In this document: piece after piece, positions 1 through 7,872 of the stretch
Numbering within the stretch: the first letter of the stretch is position 1
Layout: every line of letters starts with the position of its first letter
Assembly (NCBI GenBank): GCA_947475685.1
Contig: CANJNC010000024.1
Location: forward strand, 1 to 44,530
Direction: 5' to 3'
Source: Comamonadaceae bacterium
GTDB taxonomy: Bacteria > Pseudomonadota > Gammaproteobacteria > Burkholderiales > Burkholderiaceae_C
DNA length: 44,530 nucleotides
Notes under the pieces: model-generated
Told to the model about the DNA's origin: nothing
Database searches by the model: none
Seen by the model: only the letters and a program-made list of their open reading frames with translations
Program-made: the position numbers and the translations under genes

Positions 1-1
1 C

Positions 2-679
2 CACACGGTTTTACCCAGTTTAAAAATAAAGCTGTCCTACGATTTTGAAAAAGACTTTATCCCTATTACCAGTGTGGCGGTCTACCCCATTATTTTGGTA
101 GTCAACTCTAAATCGCCGATTAAAAATATTCAAGAACTCATAAATCTGGTTAAGACTAAATCCTTGACCTTTGGACATTCTGGCTATGGGGGCGGAACCT
201 ATCTTGCCGCTGAACTCTTCAATATGCAAGCAAACGTGGAGCTCAAAGACATACCCTATAAGGGCAGTGCGCCAGCTATGGCTGATCTTTTAGGCGGGCA
301 TGTGGATGTCATGTTCAGCGATGCTCCCACGGCCTTGTCGCAAATTCAAAGTGGCAAGCTCAGGGCTTTGGCTTTGTCGACTTCAGGCTTGAATAAGCTC
401 GTTCCCAATTTGCCTACCTTTGCCGAATCGGGCTTTCCTAAATACAATGCCTATTCTTGGGGAGGGATATCCGTAGTCAATGGAACACCCAAGGAAATAG
501 TCTCCAAGCTCAACCACGATATCGTTCAATCGATTAATGAGCCAAGCACACGAGAGAAGTTGCTTCAAATTGGCGCAGAACCTTTGCCCAGCTCAAGAGA
601 GCAGTATGCCTCAATGATTCAATCTGAAATTCTAAAATGGGCCGAGGTGGTGAATCAAAGAAATATCAAGATAAATTGA
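2..679 (+). CDS. Bug/TctC-family periplasmic solute receptor, 5'-truncated by window edge
   Basis: The frame is open from the first bases, so the N-terminus, including any signal peptide, lies outside the window; about 225 residues remain. The visible part has the typical Bug (tripartite tricarboxylate transporter receptor, TctC-like) layout: the 'DFIPITSV..YPIILVVN' strand, the 'FGHSGYGGGTYLAAELF' turn, the 'IPYKGSAPAMADLLGGHVDVMF' ligand-loop motif, 'GKLRALALST', and the C-terminal 'ILKWAEVV' helix. Family members bind small carboxylates or related compounds in the periplasm. The next gene, a NicC-like hydroxylase, starts about 40 bases downstream on the same strand, so the two are probably co-transcribed. 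I infer that the ligand could be an aromatic or heteroaromatic acid; the sequence does not prove this. The family call is firm, the ligand is not. Confidence 0.93.
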   Translation, partial: HTVLPSLKIKLSYDFEKDFIPITSVAVYPIILVVNSKSPIKNIQELINLVKTKSLTFGHSGYGGGTYLAAELFNMQANVELKDIPYKGSAPAMADLLGGHVDVMFSDAPTALSQIQSGKLRALALSTSGLNKLVPNLPTFAESGFPKYNAYSWGGISVVNGTPKEIVSKLNHDIVQSINEPSTREKLLQIGAEPLPSSREQYASMIQSEILKWAEVVNQRNIKIN

Positions 680-718
680 CGCACCGAAGAGCCTAGAAGT
701 AAATAAACGGAAATTGAA

Positions 719-1843
719 GTGAAGCAGGAAAAGATTGCCATCATAGGTGCCGGTATTGGGGGATTGACCTTGGCCGCACTGCTTCAGAAAAATGGCTTTG
801 AAGCCCATGTTTATGAACAGGCCCAGCAGTTCACTCGCGTGGGGGCCGGTATTCAGCAAAGCTCAAATTCTTTGAAAGTATTGCGTGAATTGGGTTTGGA
901 GGAGCACTTACGCTCTTGCGCATTTCAACCTCAAAATTGGATCAATCGTGAATGGGACAGCGGTGAGCTCAAGTTCGACTTGCCCCTTGGGGCGGCATTT
1001 GAGAAAGAGTATGGTGCGCCTTATCTTCTCATGCACCGAGGCGATTTGCATGCTGCGCTTTTGTCTTGCGTTCGTGCCGACTCCATCTCATTGGGTAAAA
1101 AACTAACGCACTACGAACTTCTTGACAACGGCGTTCGGATTCAATTTGAAGATGGCAGTGTTCAAGAGGTTGATGCCTTGGTGGGTGCCGATGGAGTTCA
1201 CTCCCAAGTCAGAGAATTGATGCTGGGCAAAGAAAGCCCTAGATTCACCGGACGGGTGGCTTATCGCACCACCTTCCCTGCGTCTTTGATGAAGGGTAAA
1301 CGTGTCGCCGACTGTACCAAGTGGTGGGGGGTGGACAGGCATATCGTGATTTACTACATCAACCCAAGGCGCGATGAGCTGTATTTTGTGACCAGCTTGC
1401 CTGAGGCCGATTGGAGCAACGAATCGTGGTCGAACAAGGGTAACTTGAACCAATTGAGAAGTGCATTCGAAGGTTTTCACCAAGAAGTCCAAGATGTTTT
1501 AGACGCTTGCCCAGAAGTGCATAAATGGGCCTTGTATGAGAGAGATCCATTACCAACTTGGACGCACGAACGAGTGGTGCTGATTGGCGATGCTTGTCAC
1601 CCCATGGTGCCCTACATGGCCCAAGGCGCAGCAATGGCCATTGAAGACACGGCCATTTTGCTTCGGCATTTGTTAGACTCGAGAGATTTCACGCAAGTTT
1701 TCAAAAATTTTCAGGCCACGCGTATGGAGCGTACATCCAAAATACAGTTGACCTCACACAAGAACCAATGGATGAGCACGCGAACCGATCCTGCTTGGGT
1801 CTATGGCTACGACGCTTGGTCTGAAGCTCTTCATGTCGCTTAA
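719..1843 (+). CDS. nicC: FAD-dependent aromatic hydroxylase, 6-hydroxynicotinate 3-monooxygenase (NicC)-like
   Basis: This is a group A flavin monooxygenase of 374 residues, the normal length for the family. The N-terminal GAGIGG dinucleotide-binding turn is at residues 10-15. A DG motif ('VGADGVHSQVRE') lies in the middle, and the 'LIGDACHPMVPYMAQGAAMAIEDT' motif contacts the FAD pyrophosphate and ribityl chain. From memory, the stretches 'KWW..DRH..YY', 'FEGFH', and the C-terminal 'DPAWVYGYD' match Pseudomonas NicC, which decarboxylatively hydroxylates 6-hydroxynicotinate to 2,5-dihydroxypyridine using NADH and O2. Salicylate-hydroxylase-like activity on another aromatic acid is the alternative. 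The start codon is GTG, the only start that keeps the flavin motif near the N-terminus. It follows a Bug receptor closely, which suggests linked uptake and oxidation. No other nic genes are visible. Confidence 0.85.
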   Translation: MKQEKIAIIGAGIGGLTLAALLQKNGFEAHVYEQAQQFTRVGAGIQQSSNSLKVLRELGLEEHLRSCAFQPQNWINREWDSGELKFDLPLGAAFEKEYGAPYLLMHRGDLHAALLSCVRADSISLGKKLTHYELLDNGVRIQFEDGSVQEVDALVGADGVHSQVRELMLGKESPRFTGRVAYRTTFPASLMKGKRVADCTKWWGVDRHIVIYYINPRRDELYFVTSLPEADWSNESWSNKGNLNQLRSAFEGFHQEVQDVLDACPEVHKWALYERDPLPTWTHERVVLIGDACHPMVPYMAQGAAMAIEDTAILLRHLLDSRDFTQVFKNFQATRMERTSKIQLTSHKNQWMSTRTDPAWVYGYDAWSEALHVA

Positions 1844-1928
1844 TTCTAAAAAACCAAAAAAATAAGCTTATCTTTTGATAGAGAAAACTATCGAGCATAA
1901 TGATTGGAGCTGGACTCCTAGCTTTAAA

Positions 1929-2930
1929 TCACTCCATTTGAATGCCTGCTTGTTTTACCACCGCTCCCCATTTGGCGATTTCAGACTTGATGAAATCACC
2001 GAAGTACTCTTGAGTACTGCCTATGGGCTCAAGTCCTAAGCTAGATTGTCGACTTCTAATCTCGCTCATTTGCATGATGAGTGCAGTCTCACGTTGCCAT
2101 TTTTGGGCAATCTCCTTGGGCGTGGCGGCTGGAGCTAAAAGACCCACCCAACTACCCACATTGAAGCCCGACAGTCCAGATCCAGAGACGCTTGGCAAGT
2201 CGGGTGCCAAGGCCGTGGCTTGAGTTCCCGTAGAGGCGAGTGCTCTTAACTTGCCAGCTTTGACTTGTGGCATGAGCAGAAAAATACTGTCAAACGTCAT
2301 TGAGGTCTCACCACTCACAACACTCATCATTGAAGGGCCACTACCTTTATAGGGAACATGCACAATGTTCACGCCGGCCATAGATTTGAAGAGTTCTCCT
2401 GCGAGTTGTTGGGTGGTCCCGTTGCCTATCGATGAAAAATTCACCTGAGCTGGCCGAGATTTCAGGTATTCAATGAGCTCAGCAACGGACTTGACAGGCA
2501 GTTGAGGGTTGACAACAAGAATGAGGGGCAGTTTGGAGACTAAGCTGATGGGGGTGAAGTCCTTGATGGGGTCAAAGGGCAGCTTGCTGTAAGCGGCTGG
2601 GTTCACCGTGAAACTTGTCGATACCAATATCATGGTGTAGCCGTCAGGATTGGCCTTGGCTACGAAATCGGTCCCAATGATGGTGGCCGCACCTGGCTTG
2701 TTATCGATGATGATGGATTGCCCCCAAGCCTCTTCTAACTTTTGGGCCAAAGTTCGGGCAATGGGGTCGACCGCTCCGCCGGGAGGAAATGGCACGATCA
2801 AGTGAATAGGGCGGTTCGGATAGCTCGGAAAAGTCGATTGAGACCATGCGTTTAACATCGAGAAACATAGCCCCAAAACCAAGGCCATTGCAGTCATACC
2901 CAATTTATTCATCATGCACCTATCTATCAT
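1929..2930 (-). CDS. Bug/TctC-family periplasmic solute receptor
   Basis: A complete 333-residue Bug protein. A hydrophobic signal peptide ends near 'LNAWSQS', followed by 'YPNRPIHLIVPFPPGGAVDPIART', the family's first strand and loop. Further on are 'IIIDNKPGAATIIGTDFVAKANPDGYT', 'VNFSSIGNGTTQQLAGELF' and 'VHVPYKGSGPSMMSVVSGE'. The ATG at 2930 lacks a Shine-Dalgarno. An in-frame ATG at 2912 has AGGTG just upstream and gives a tidier signal peptide ('MNKLGMTAMAL'), so it may be the true start. The gene is convergent with the NicC-like gene and divergent from the lipoprotein hydrolase, and no enzyme follows it on its own strand, so its ligand cannot be guessed. Confidence 0.95.
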   Translation of the reverse strand: MIDRCMMNKLGMTAMALVLGLCFSMLNAWSQSTFPSYPNRPIHLIVPFPPGGAVDPIARTLAQKLEEAWGQSIIIDNKPGAATIIGTDFVAKANPDGYTMILVSTSFTVNPAAYSKLPFDPIKDFTPISLVSKLPLILVVNPQLPVKSVAELIEYLKSRPAQVNFSSIGNGTTQQLAGELFKSMAGVNIVHVPYKGSGPSMMSVVSGETSMTFDSIFLLMPQVKAGKLRALASTGTQATALAPDLPSVSGSGLSGFNVGSWVGLLAPAATPKEIAQKWQRETALIMQMSEIRSRQSSLGLEPIGSTQEYFGDFIKSEIAKWGAVVKQAGIQME

Positions 2931-3256
2931 TGTTAACAGACAAGCTCACCCAGAGCATATAAGAGAATATTTTTGAATTTTCTTGGGTTTTACTTTATAG
3001 GGTATACGTTAAAAATAGTAAAAAATACAGCCAAAAAACCATGCCAATGTTCTAAAGGATAACCCGTATGTGTTCAGTTATTTATCTAGACAACCGTTAA
3101 CTTGCCAAAGCTTCTGGATTCCTTGAAAAGAATTTTTGTTTAAATTTTGATCAATTAAAGTGTAAATACCTAAGTATTTTCCTGAGATATATATATGACA
3201 AAGGTGTAAGAATGACTTGTTAATGATAAAAATTCTAAATTATATAAAGGTATCGT
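2931..3256. other. AT-rich divergent intergenic region
   Basis: These 326 bases separate a leftward Bug gene from a rightward lipoprotein hydrolase and must hold both promoters. The stretch is AT-rich with runs of A and T and includes a GTATAC palindrome near 3002. I see no ORF, RNA gene or hairpin I would defend. An AAAGG about 10 bases before 3257 is the likely ribosome binding site of the hydrolase. Confidence 0.6.
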
Positions 3257-5572
3257 ATGTTAATTAAAAAACTATATAACCGAAAAATAAATATCGCTTT
3301 TCCCTTAGCTGCAATCAGTGCGACTGCTCTTTTAATTGCTTGTAGCGGAACTAGTCCTCTCTTTCCGATACCTACATTTCCAGCCGCAAAATCTGCGATC
3401 GTAGCGCCTGAGTTGGGAGCAGCCTGCCCGATTACGACGTCAAGTATTGAGTCGTTGGTTACCAAGGGTACTGGCTTGGCCTACAATGGTGCTACTTTTG
3501 GAAGTGTTGGAAGCTATACCTACATCCTAGCCGAAGCAACCGGTAAAGTGTCTGCCAATGATAACTGCGCGCCAACAATTGTTGATCTTAAAAATGCGGG
3601 TGATTCAAGTGGAAACGTACGCTATAAGTTCGATGTAATTGTTTTGATGCCAACGGATGCGGCCAAGGCGAGTGGTAGCTTGCTGTACATCGTAACTAAC
3701 CGTTCCACTACAAGTTCATTGGACTCGTTGCTAGATAGCAATGGACAAGACTTATTCACTAATGTGGCCCCCGTAATACCAACGACTGGCGCAGCCGCAA
3801 CTGCTGGCACCGGCTCTGGAAATGGTTTCTTGATGAAGCAAGGCATGACGATTGTCTTTTCTGGCTGGCAAGGGGATCGCCCACAAAGTTTGAATATCCC
3901 GACAGCAGCCATCACTAATTCAACGAAATTCTATGCACCAGGTATAACCTTACCTGTTGCTAGGGACGTTGCCAATGGAAGCGCACCAATTACGGGCACT
4001 GTTCAAGATGAGTTTATCGCCGACAACTCGACAGCCAATCTTTTGGGTACCTACTACAAACGTGCACCTAATACATCAGCGAACTTGACGATCCAAAAAA
4101 CACCGACTTCAATACCTGTAACAGTTGATCCGTCTTATTGGACATACACGGCTGGAAACGGTGAAGGAGAGGGTGGTAGTACAACTTCAATTGGGTATGG
4201 ATATGTCACTATCAACCGAGCAAAGGTGATAGCAGATACATCTCTTGTCGCTGGTTTGGATGCGGGCATTGATAACGGATCAATCTATCACTTTAATTAC
4301 ACTGCCATTGACCCAAGACCTTTTGGTTTGGGCTTTTTAAGTGTCAGAGATTTGATCTCTTACTTTAAAAATGGTAAGCAAGACTCGCTAGGCAATCCCA
4401 ACCCCCTCGCCGGGCGTGTCAAAATTACTTTAGCCGTTGGTAGGTCTCAATCTGGACGCTTCCTGAAAGACTTCTTATGGCAAGGCTTTAACACCGACGC
4501 TGATATGAAACCTGTTTTTGACGGCCTAATGCCCTTAGTGGGTGGTTCGCGTAAGACGTATACAAACTACCGTTGGGCCAAGCCAGGGGACTATTCACGA
4601 CAGCACGAGACACACTATACCCCTGGAGACCAATTTCCCTTTGCCTATTCGACCATGACCGATCCTTTAACGGGTAAGACAGATGGTTTGCTACAAAAGT
4701 GTACCCAACTCAATACCTGTCCAAAAGTCTTTCATTATGACAGTCCCATTGAATTTGGTGGAGCGAGGGCTTCCTTGTCTGTCACAGATTTTCAAGGTAA
4801 AGATATTGCAATACCTAGCAATGTGCGAATGTTTTATGCTGCTGGCACCCAACACAGCCCAATGATATTGACTGAAAACGTAGTCGCTCAACCTGACTAC
4901 ACGGTCGATAGAGTCGTTGCTGCGACAGCTGTGTCAACTTCTCCACCAGCATTCATTGCTAGTACGGCTTTGTTTAGATCATTGCTATTAAATTTAGAGG
5001 GATGGATAAAGGGAACCTCAACCCCCCAAGATAGTAATTTTCCTAGGGTCTCAGATGGAACATTGGCTGTACCTACAACGGATCCAAAGAGTTTGAACGC
5101 ACCTGACTTATCTGGCATTGGGCTTGGATTCAATGGAGTGCACAATACCTTGAGTATGAATGACGAATCGGTCATTCCTTCCAAAGTAAGTACCCAAATG
5201 TATACCGTTATGTTACCCACATCAGATGGCCAAGGTAACGATAAGAGCGGTATTAAGATGCCTGATATAGCCGTTCCTTTGGCAACTTCCAAGGGATACA
5301 GTATTCGTAAATCTGGATTTGCCGCAGGAGACCAAAATGGGTTAACAGGTTCGCAATTGGCGTTTGCTTTGATCACTAGTGAAAAAAAGGCGGGCGACCC
5401 TAGAAAAAGTGTCCAAGAGTTGTACACCAACAAGGCCACTTATCTCAAACAATGGAACGAATCGGTTGACGCGTTGGCGGCTAAAGGCCTGTTGCTGCCC
5501 GATGATGTAACCATGTATAAAAACAGAGGGATTATGCAATCACTACAACCAAATTTTGCAAGGCTTCCTTAA
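3257..5572 (+). CDS. Exported lipoprotein with a large alpha/beta-hydrolase domain
   Basis: A 771-residue protein with a lipoprotein signal peptide: positively charged N-terminus, hydrophobic stretch, lipobox L26-I27-A28-C29. It is therefore probably anchored in the outer membrane or periplasm. It resembles the family Pfam calls 'Alpha/beta hydrolase domain' (PF20091, by recollection). The best landmark is 'VGRSQSGRFLKDFLWQGFN', with a Gly-x-Ser-x-Ser-Gly nucleophile elbow in which Ser397 is the likely nucleophile. Next come 'FDGLMPLVGGSRKTYTNYRWAKPGD' and, later, 'FYAAGTQHSP', which may carry the catalytic His. Members are usually annotated only as hydrolases; the substrate is unknown and could be an ester. 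It is monocistronic, with its own upstream AT-rich region and a strong terminator behind it. Codon use looks more AT-rich than the operons at 11-16 and 19-26 kb. Confidence 0.88.
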   Translation: MLIKKLYNRKINIAFPLAAISATALLIACSGTSPLFPIPTFPAAKSAIVAPELGAACPITTSSIESLVTKGTGLAYNGATFGSVGSYTYILAEATGKVSANDNCAPTIVDLKNAGDSSGNVRYKFDVIVLMPTDAAKASGSLLYIVTNRSTTSSLDSLLDSNGQDLFTNVAPVIPTTGAAATAGTGSGNGFLMKQGMTIVFSGWQGDRPQSLNIPTAAITNSTKFYAPGITLPVARDVANGSAPITGTVQDEFIADNSTANLLGTYYKRAPNTSANLTIQKTPTSIPVTVDPSYWTYTAGNGEGEGGSTTSIGYGYVTINRAKVIADTSLVAGLDAGIDNGSIYHFNYTAIDPRPFGLGFLSVRDLISYFKNGKQDSLGNPNPLAGRVKITLAVGRSQSGRFLKDFLWQGFNTDADMKPVFDGLMPLVGGSRKTYTNYRWAKPGDYSRQHETHYTPGDQFPFAYSTMTDPLTGKTDGLLQKCTQLNTCPKVFHYDSPIEFGGARASLSVTDFQGKDIAIPSNVRMFYAAGTQHSPMILTENVVAQPDYTVDRVVAATAVSTSPPAFIASTALFRSLLLNLEGWIKGTSTPQDSNFPRVSDGTLAVPTTDPKSLNAPDLSGIGLGFNGVHNTLSMNDESVIPSKVSTQMYTVMLPTSDGQGNDKSGIKMPDIAVPLATSKGYSIRKSGFAAGDQNGLTGSQLAFALITSEKKAGDPRKSVQELYTNKATYLKQWNESVDALAAKGLLLPDDVTMYKNRGIMQSLQPNFARLP

Positions 5573-5603
5573 GTAAATCGTGTTCAGGTTCAGTGAATGA
5601 TAA

Positions 5604-5634
5604 CCCCTTGTCAGAGAAGACAAGGGGAGTTTTA
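5604..5634 (+). terminator. Rho-independent terminator of the lipoprotein hydrolase gene
   Basis: A perfect 9-bp stem, CCCCTTGTC (5604-5612) with GACAAGGGG (5619-5627), and a 6-base AGAGAA loop, followed by AG and a short T-run. It begins 32 bases after the stop codon. Confidence 0.85.
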
Positions 5635-5726
5635 AGATTTTTTATCCTTTAAGTTGCTTGGGTTTAAAATTCGGGAGGTGTAAATTGCGGAGCTGATTAT
5701 GACTGTCAAACACCTTAACGAACTTC

Positions 5727-5744
5727 CCAATTAAAGGGCGATGG
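5727..5744. repeat. 18-bp dispersed repeat, copy 1
   Basis: CCAATTAAAGGGCGATGG occurs here and again, identically, at 28354-28371. A preceding CTT is also shared. Both copies sit downstream of a terminator in non-coding DNA. The function is unknown. Confidence 0.6.
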
Positions 5745-5911
5745 GCATTTATCAAAAATACCTAGAGTTTCATCTCTTTTGGCTTTGTCGAATTCTAATT
5801 CCATGCATTTAAATGTACATCCAAATAAATACGCAAGTAAACTTGCTGCAATACATTCATGGTTTGTTCAAGTAGAACTACTTTTCAAATTTTCCTTGCC
5901 CATCTTCAATC

Positions 5912-5990
5912 GCACACTCAATCGCACACCGTTTATATGTGCTTTTGAACTATTGATCTTATAGGATTTTTGCGTCAAGTTGAAGTAGAC
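5912..5990. repeat. Left copy of the direct repeat flanking the higBA cassette
   Basis: It starts with GCACACTCAATCGCACAC (18 bases identical to the right copy at 6823-6840), followed by a similar TTATAT...GCTT stretch, and runs into the tRNA-Lys 3' fragment. The two copies lie about 910 bases apart with nearly equal spacing from the hexamer-rich start to the tRNA piece (79 versus 77 bases). The arrangement resembles the end of an integrative element next to its attachment site. The upstream 5640-5911 region shows no gene I would support. Confidence 0.65.
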
Positions 5991-6037
5991 TTTTTTTAAT
6001 CCGTTGGTCGCGAGTTCGAATCTCGCTCGACCCATCA
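5990..6037 (+). pseudogene. tRNA-Lys (UUU) 3'-end fragment, probable attachment-site remnant
   Basis: From the CTTTTAATC-like anticodon loop onward this matches the 3' half of tRNA-Lys. It has a GTTGGTC variable region, a perfect five-pair T stem GCGAG/CTCGC around TTCGAAT (6010-6026), then acceptor strand TCGACCC plus A. The expected 5' half (acceptor strand, D arm, 5' anticodon stem) is absent upstream, so it is not a functional tRNA. Such 3' fragments are the usual product of integration at a tRNA gene. A poorer second copy is at 6900-6930. Confidence 0.75.
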
Positions 6038-6120
6038 AAAAAATGAAATCAACCCTCTTTAGAGGATTTTTTCATTTGTGGCTTGCTAAAAGTATCTAAG
6101 TCGGAAGTTAGATACTCAAA

Positions 6121-6423
6121 CTAAGCATGTTCGAGGGGAGATACTTCTTTTTTAATAATTTTTGCATTTTTCTTTTCAGCTAATCGAAGTTCATATGCAG
6201 ATTGCAAATTTAACCAGCCCTGTGCCTCACTACCAAAATAGCGTTCAAGTCGTAATGCAGTATCCGCAGAGATACCACGCTTACAGTCAACAATTTCCCT
6301 TAAGCGAGAATAGGGTACGTGCAATGCTATGGACAATGACCGTACGCTAATTCCCATTGGAATAATATAATCTTCTCTCAAAATTTCACCTGGATGAATA
6401 GGTCTCATGCCATTTTTAAACAT
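6121..6423 (-). CDS. higA: HigA-family antitoxin (XRE-type helix-turn-helix)
   Basis: 100 residues, standard for HigA/VapI. 'MRPIHPGEILREDYIIPMGISVRSLSIALHVPYSRLREIVDCKRGISADTALRLERYFG' carries the diagnostic N-terminal 'HPGE.L..E.l.p.g.s' followed by a complete HTH. The antitoxin neutralises HigB by complex formation and represses its own operon. It lies 35 bases downstream of higB, the toxin-first order that distinguishes higBA from most type II systems. The C-terminal Lys-rich tail is a little longer than the minimal family. The pair sits between two repeat copies ending in tRNA-Lys fragments, so it was probably brought in as, or left behind by, a mobile element. Confidence 0.92.
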   Translation of the reverse strand: MFKNGMRPIHPGEILREDYIIPMGISVRSLSIALHVPYSRLREIVDCKRGISADTALRLERYFGSEAQGWLNLQSAYELRLAEKKNAKIIKKEVSPLEHA

Positions 6424-6458
6424 TTTTAACTCCGTTGTTTGTTTGTAATAATTTTTTG

Positions 6459-6728
6459 CTAATGTGGTTCAGAAATTATTACTTCGTATGGTCCACTTTC
6501 ACTCCATTTAAACTTTAAACGCCATTGATCGTTGATTCTTACATGCCAAAATCCGGCGGATTCTTTTAATTCATTACCTGGTGGAGCCATCATGAAGTTT
6601 ATCGAGGGCGCAGAGTCAAGTTGAATTAACTTACGTTCTGCGACATTTCGGATGTTTGAAAACTTAGACGACTTCCCAGTTAAAAACAGTTGTTCAGTAT
6701 CTTTGCACGAAAATGATTGAATAGACAT
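6459..6728 (-). CDS. higB: HigB-family toxin (RelE/ParE-like mRNA interferase)
   Basis: 89 residues. 'IRNVAERKLIQLDSA' followed by 'MAPPGNELKESAG.WHVRINDQWRLKFKWSESGPYEVIISEPH' is the classical HigB (Pfam plasmid maintenance toxin/Killer protein) pattern, with the 'W.vRin.QwR..F.w' core strands. Family toxins cleave mRNA on the ribosome. An intact reading frame and a well-formed promoter upstream suggest that the module is functional. higA follows on the same transcript. Confidence 0.92.
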   Translation of the reverse strand: MSIQSFSCKDTEQLFLTGKSSKFSNIRNVAERKLIQLDSAPSINFMMAPPGNELKESAGFWHVRINDQWRLKFKWSESGPYEVIISEPH

Positions 6729-6734
6729 GATACT

Positions 6735-6763
6735 ATATTATCTGTTATTCGGGTAACAGTCAA
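6735..6763 (-). promoter_or_regulatory. higBA promoter with embedded operator
   Basis: Read on the minus strand: TTGACT (6758-6763), a 17-base spacer, then TAATAT (6735-6740), just upstream of the higB ATG. The inverted repeat CTGTTA (6742-6747)/TAACAG (6754-6759) fills the spacer between the two boxes, where a bound HigA-HigB complex would block polymerase. The boxes are seen directly; autoregulation is inferred from the family. Confidence 0.75.
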
Positions 6764-6822
6764 TTTTTTAGATTATTTTTTAGATTATTTTTACCTAGAC
6801 TATTTGGGTTTAATTTTTTACA

Positions 6823-6930
6823 GCACACTCAATCGCACACTGGTTATATTCGCTTGTAAGATAAATTGATTTTATTGTTGTTTTATATCAAACAGACTTC
6901 TTTTAATCCGATGGTCACGAGTTCAAAACC
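6823..6930. repeat. Right copy of the direct repeat, with a degraded tRNA-Lys 3' fragment
   Basis: 6823-6840 repeats GCACACTCAATCGCACAC exactly. From 6900 the sequence follows the tRNA-Lys anticodon loop to T arm (TTTTAATCCG, TGGTC, CGAGTTC) with scattered mismatches, then diverges after about 6925. The T stem is broken and no acceptor strand follows, so this is a decayed or hybrid attachment site. The adjoining LysR gene is much richer in GC, which marks a junction. Confidence 0.65.
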
Positions 6931-6987
6931 TAAATTTGAACTGAACCCCAAATACGCGGTTTTAAGTGATGTAGCCCCGCCAGAAGA

Positions 6988-7869
6988 TCAGGATCGGACC
7001 TTTCTAAACTCCGCCTCCAAGAAACCCATGAAGGCTTTGACCTTCGCGCTGGGCAGACGCCTTGAGGTGTGAAGCGCCCATAACTCCGACGGTTGATCGG
7101 CTGCCGGTCCCCATGACACCAAGCGGCCGGAGGTCAAGTCCTCTGCCACGACGAGGCGTGGAAGCCTTGCTGCTCCAAGGCCCGTGAGCGCTGCATCACG
7201 AATCATGGTGAACAAGGGCAGTTGTAGAACCGTTTTTACCGAGATCTCCTTTGTGGCCATGCCGGCGATTTTCCAGATGCCTTCCCCAGAAGACGATATT
7301 CGAGTGATGACGGGCACAAAGCGCGGAGATTTTTGTCCAGCTCGTGCAAATCGCTTCTTCAGGTCTGGCGTCGATACGACGAGCACTTGATCGCTTAAAA
7401 AACAGCGACCAACAAGTTCTGAATTGGGCTCGGGGTTGACCCGAATGACGAGGTCGAAGCCCTCATTGACCAAGTCCACCTGTCGATCTTCCAGCGCGAT
7501 CGCCAACTTGACATCGGGGTAGATCCGTGTGAACTCAGCGGCAAGCCTGCCCATCATCATTTGCCCAAAGAGAGCCGGTACGTTAACTCGCAGCAGCCCA
7601 TGAGGCTGCGTCCGCCTATCGCGCAGCACAACGGCAGTCTCGGCAATTTCGCGCATGGGGCCGCTGGTGCGCGCGAGCAGCTGCGCGCCTTCTTCCGTCA
7701 GGCGAACCAATCGGGCTCCGCGCTCGAACAGTCTGACACCCAGCGATGTCTCCAACTCCATGACCTTACGCGACAGGCTTGCCTTGGGCCTTCCGCTCGC
7801 GCGACTGGCCTTGGCGAAACCCTCGTGGGTAGCGACCAGCAGAAAATCGGAAAGGTCATCGAGATTCAT
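6988..7869 (-). CDS. LysR-family transcriptional regulator
   Basis: 293 residues. The N-terminal winged HTH is 'LSDFLLVATHEGFAKASRASGRPKASLSRKVMELETSLGVRLFERGARLVRLTEEG', close to the CrgA/AaeR-type LysR subgroup. The effector-binding domain follows, with 'GLLRVNVPALFGQMMMGRLAAEFTRIYPDVKLAIALEDRQVDLVNEGFDLVIRV'. It is divergent from an NmrA-like reductase gene 240 bases away, which it probably controls. The intergenic region holds two palindromes. GC content and codon use are clearly higher than in the higBA cassette and the genes to the left, suggesting a separate origin. The inducer is unknown. Confidence 0.93.
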   Translation of the reverse strand: MNLDDLSDFLLVATHEGFAKASRASGRPKASLSRKVMELETSLGVRLFERGARLVRLTEEGAQLLARTSGPMREIAETAVVLRDRRTQPHGLLRVNVPALFGQMMMGRLAAEFTRIYPDVKLAIALEDRQVDLVNEGFDLVIRVNPEPNSELVGRCFLSDQVLVVSTPDLKKRFARAGQKSPRFVPVITRISSSGEGIWKIAGMATKEISVKTVLQLPLFTMIRDAALTGLGAARLPRLVVAEDLTSGRLVSWGPAADQPSELWALHTSRRLPSAKVKAFMGFLEAEFRKVRS

Positions 7870-7872
7870 AAG

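Noticed and set aside
4897..5439. 180-codon antisense open frame inside the lipoprotein hydrolase gene
   Set aside because: No start signal and no domain features; the sense protein is conserved over the same stretch.
5779..5964. A 61-codon open frame before the tRNA fragment
   Set aside because: No recognisable protein features, no ribosome binding site, and it runs through the repeat copy shared with 6823-6855.
5990..6037. A functional tRNA-Lys gene
   Set aside because: Only the 3' half is present; the D arm and the 5' acceptor strand are missing upstream.
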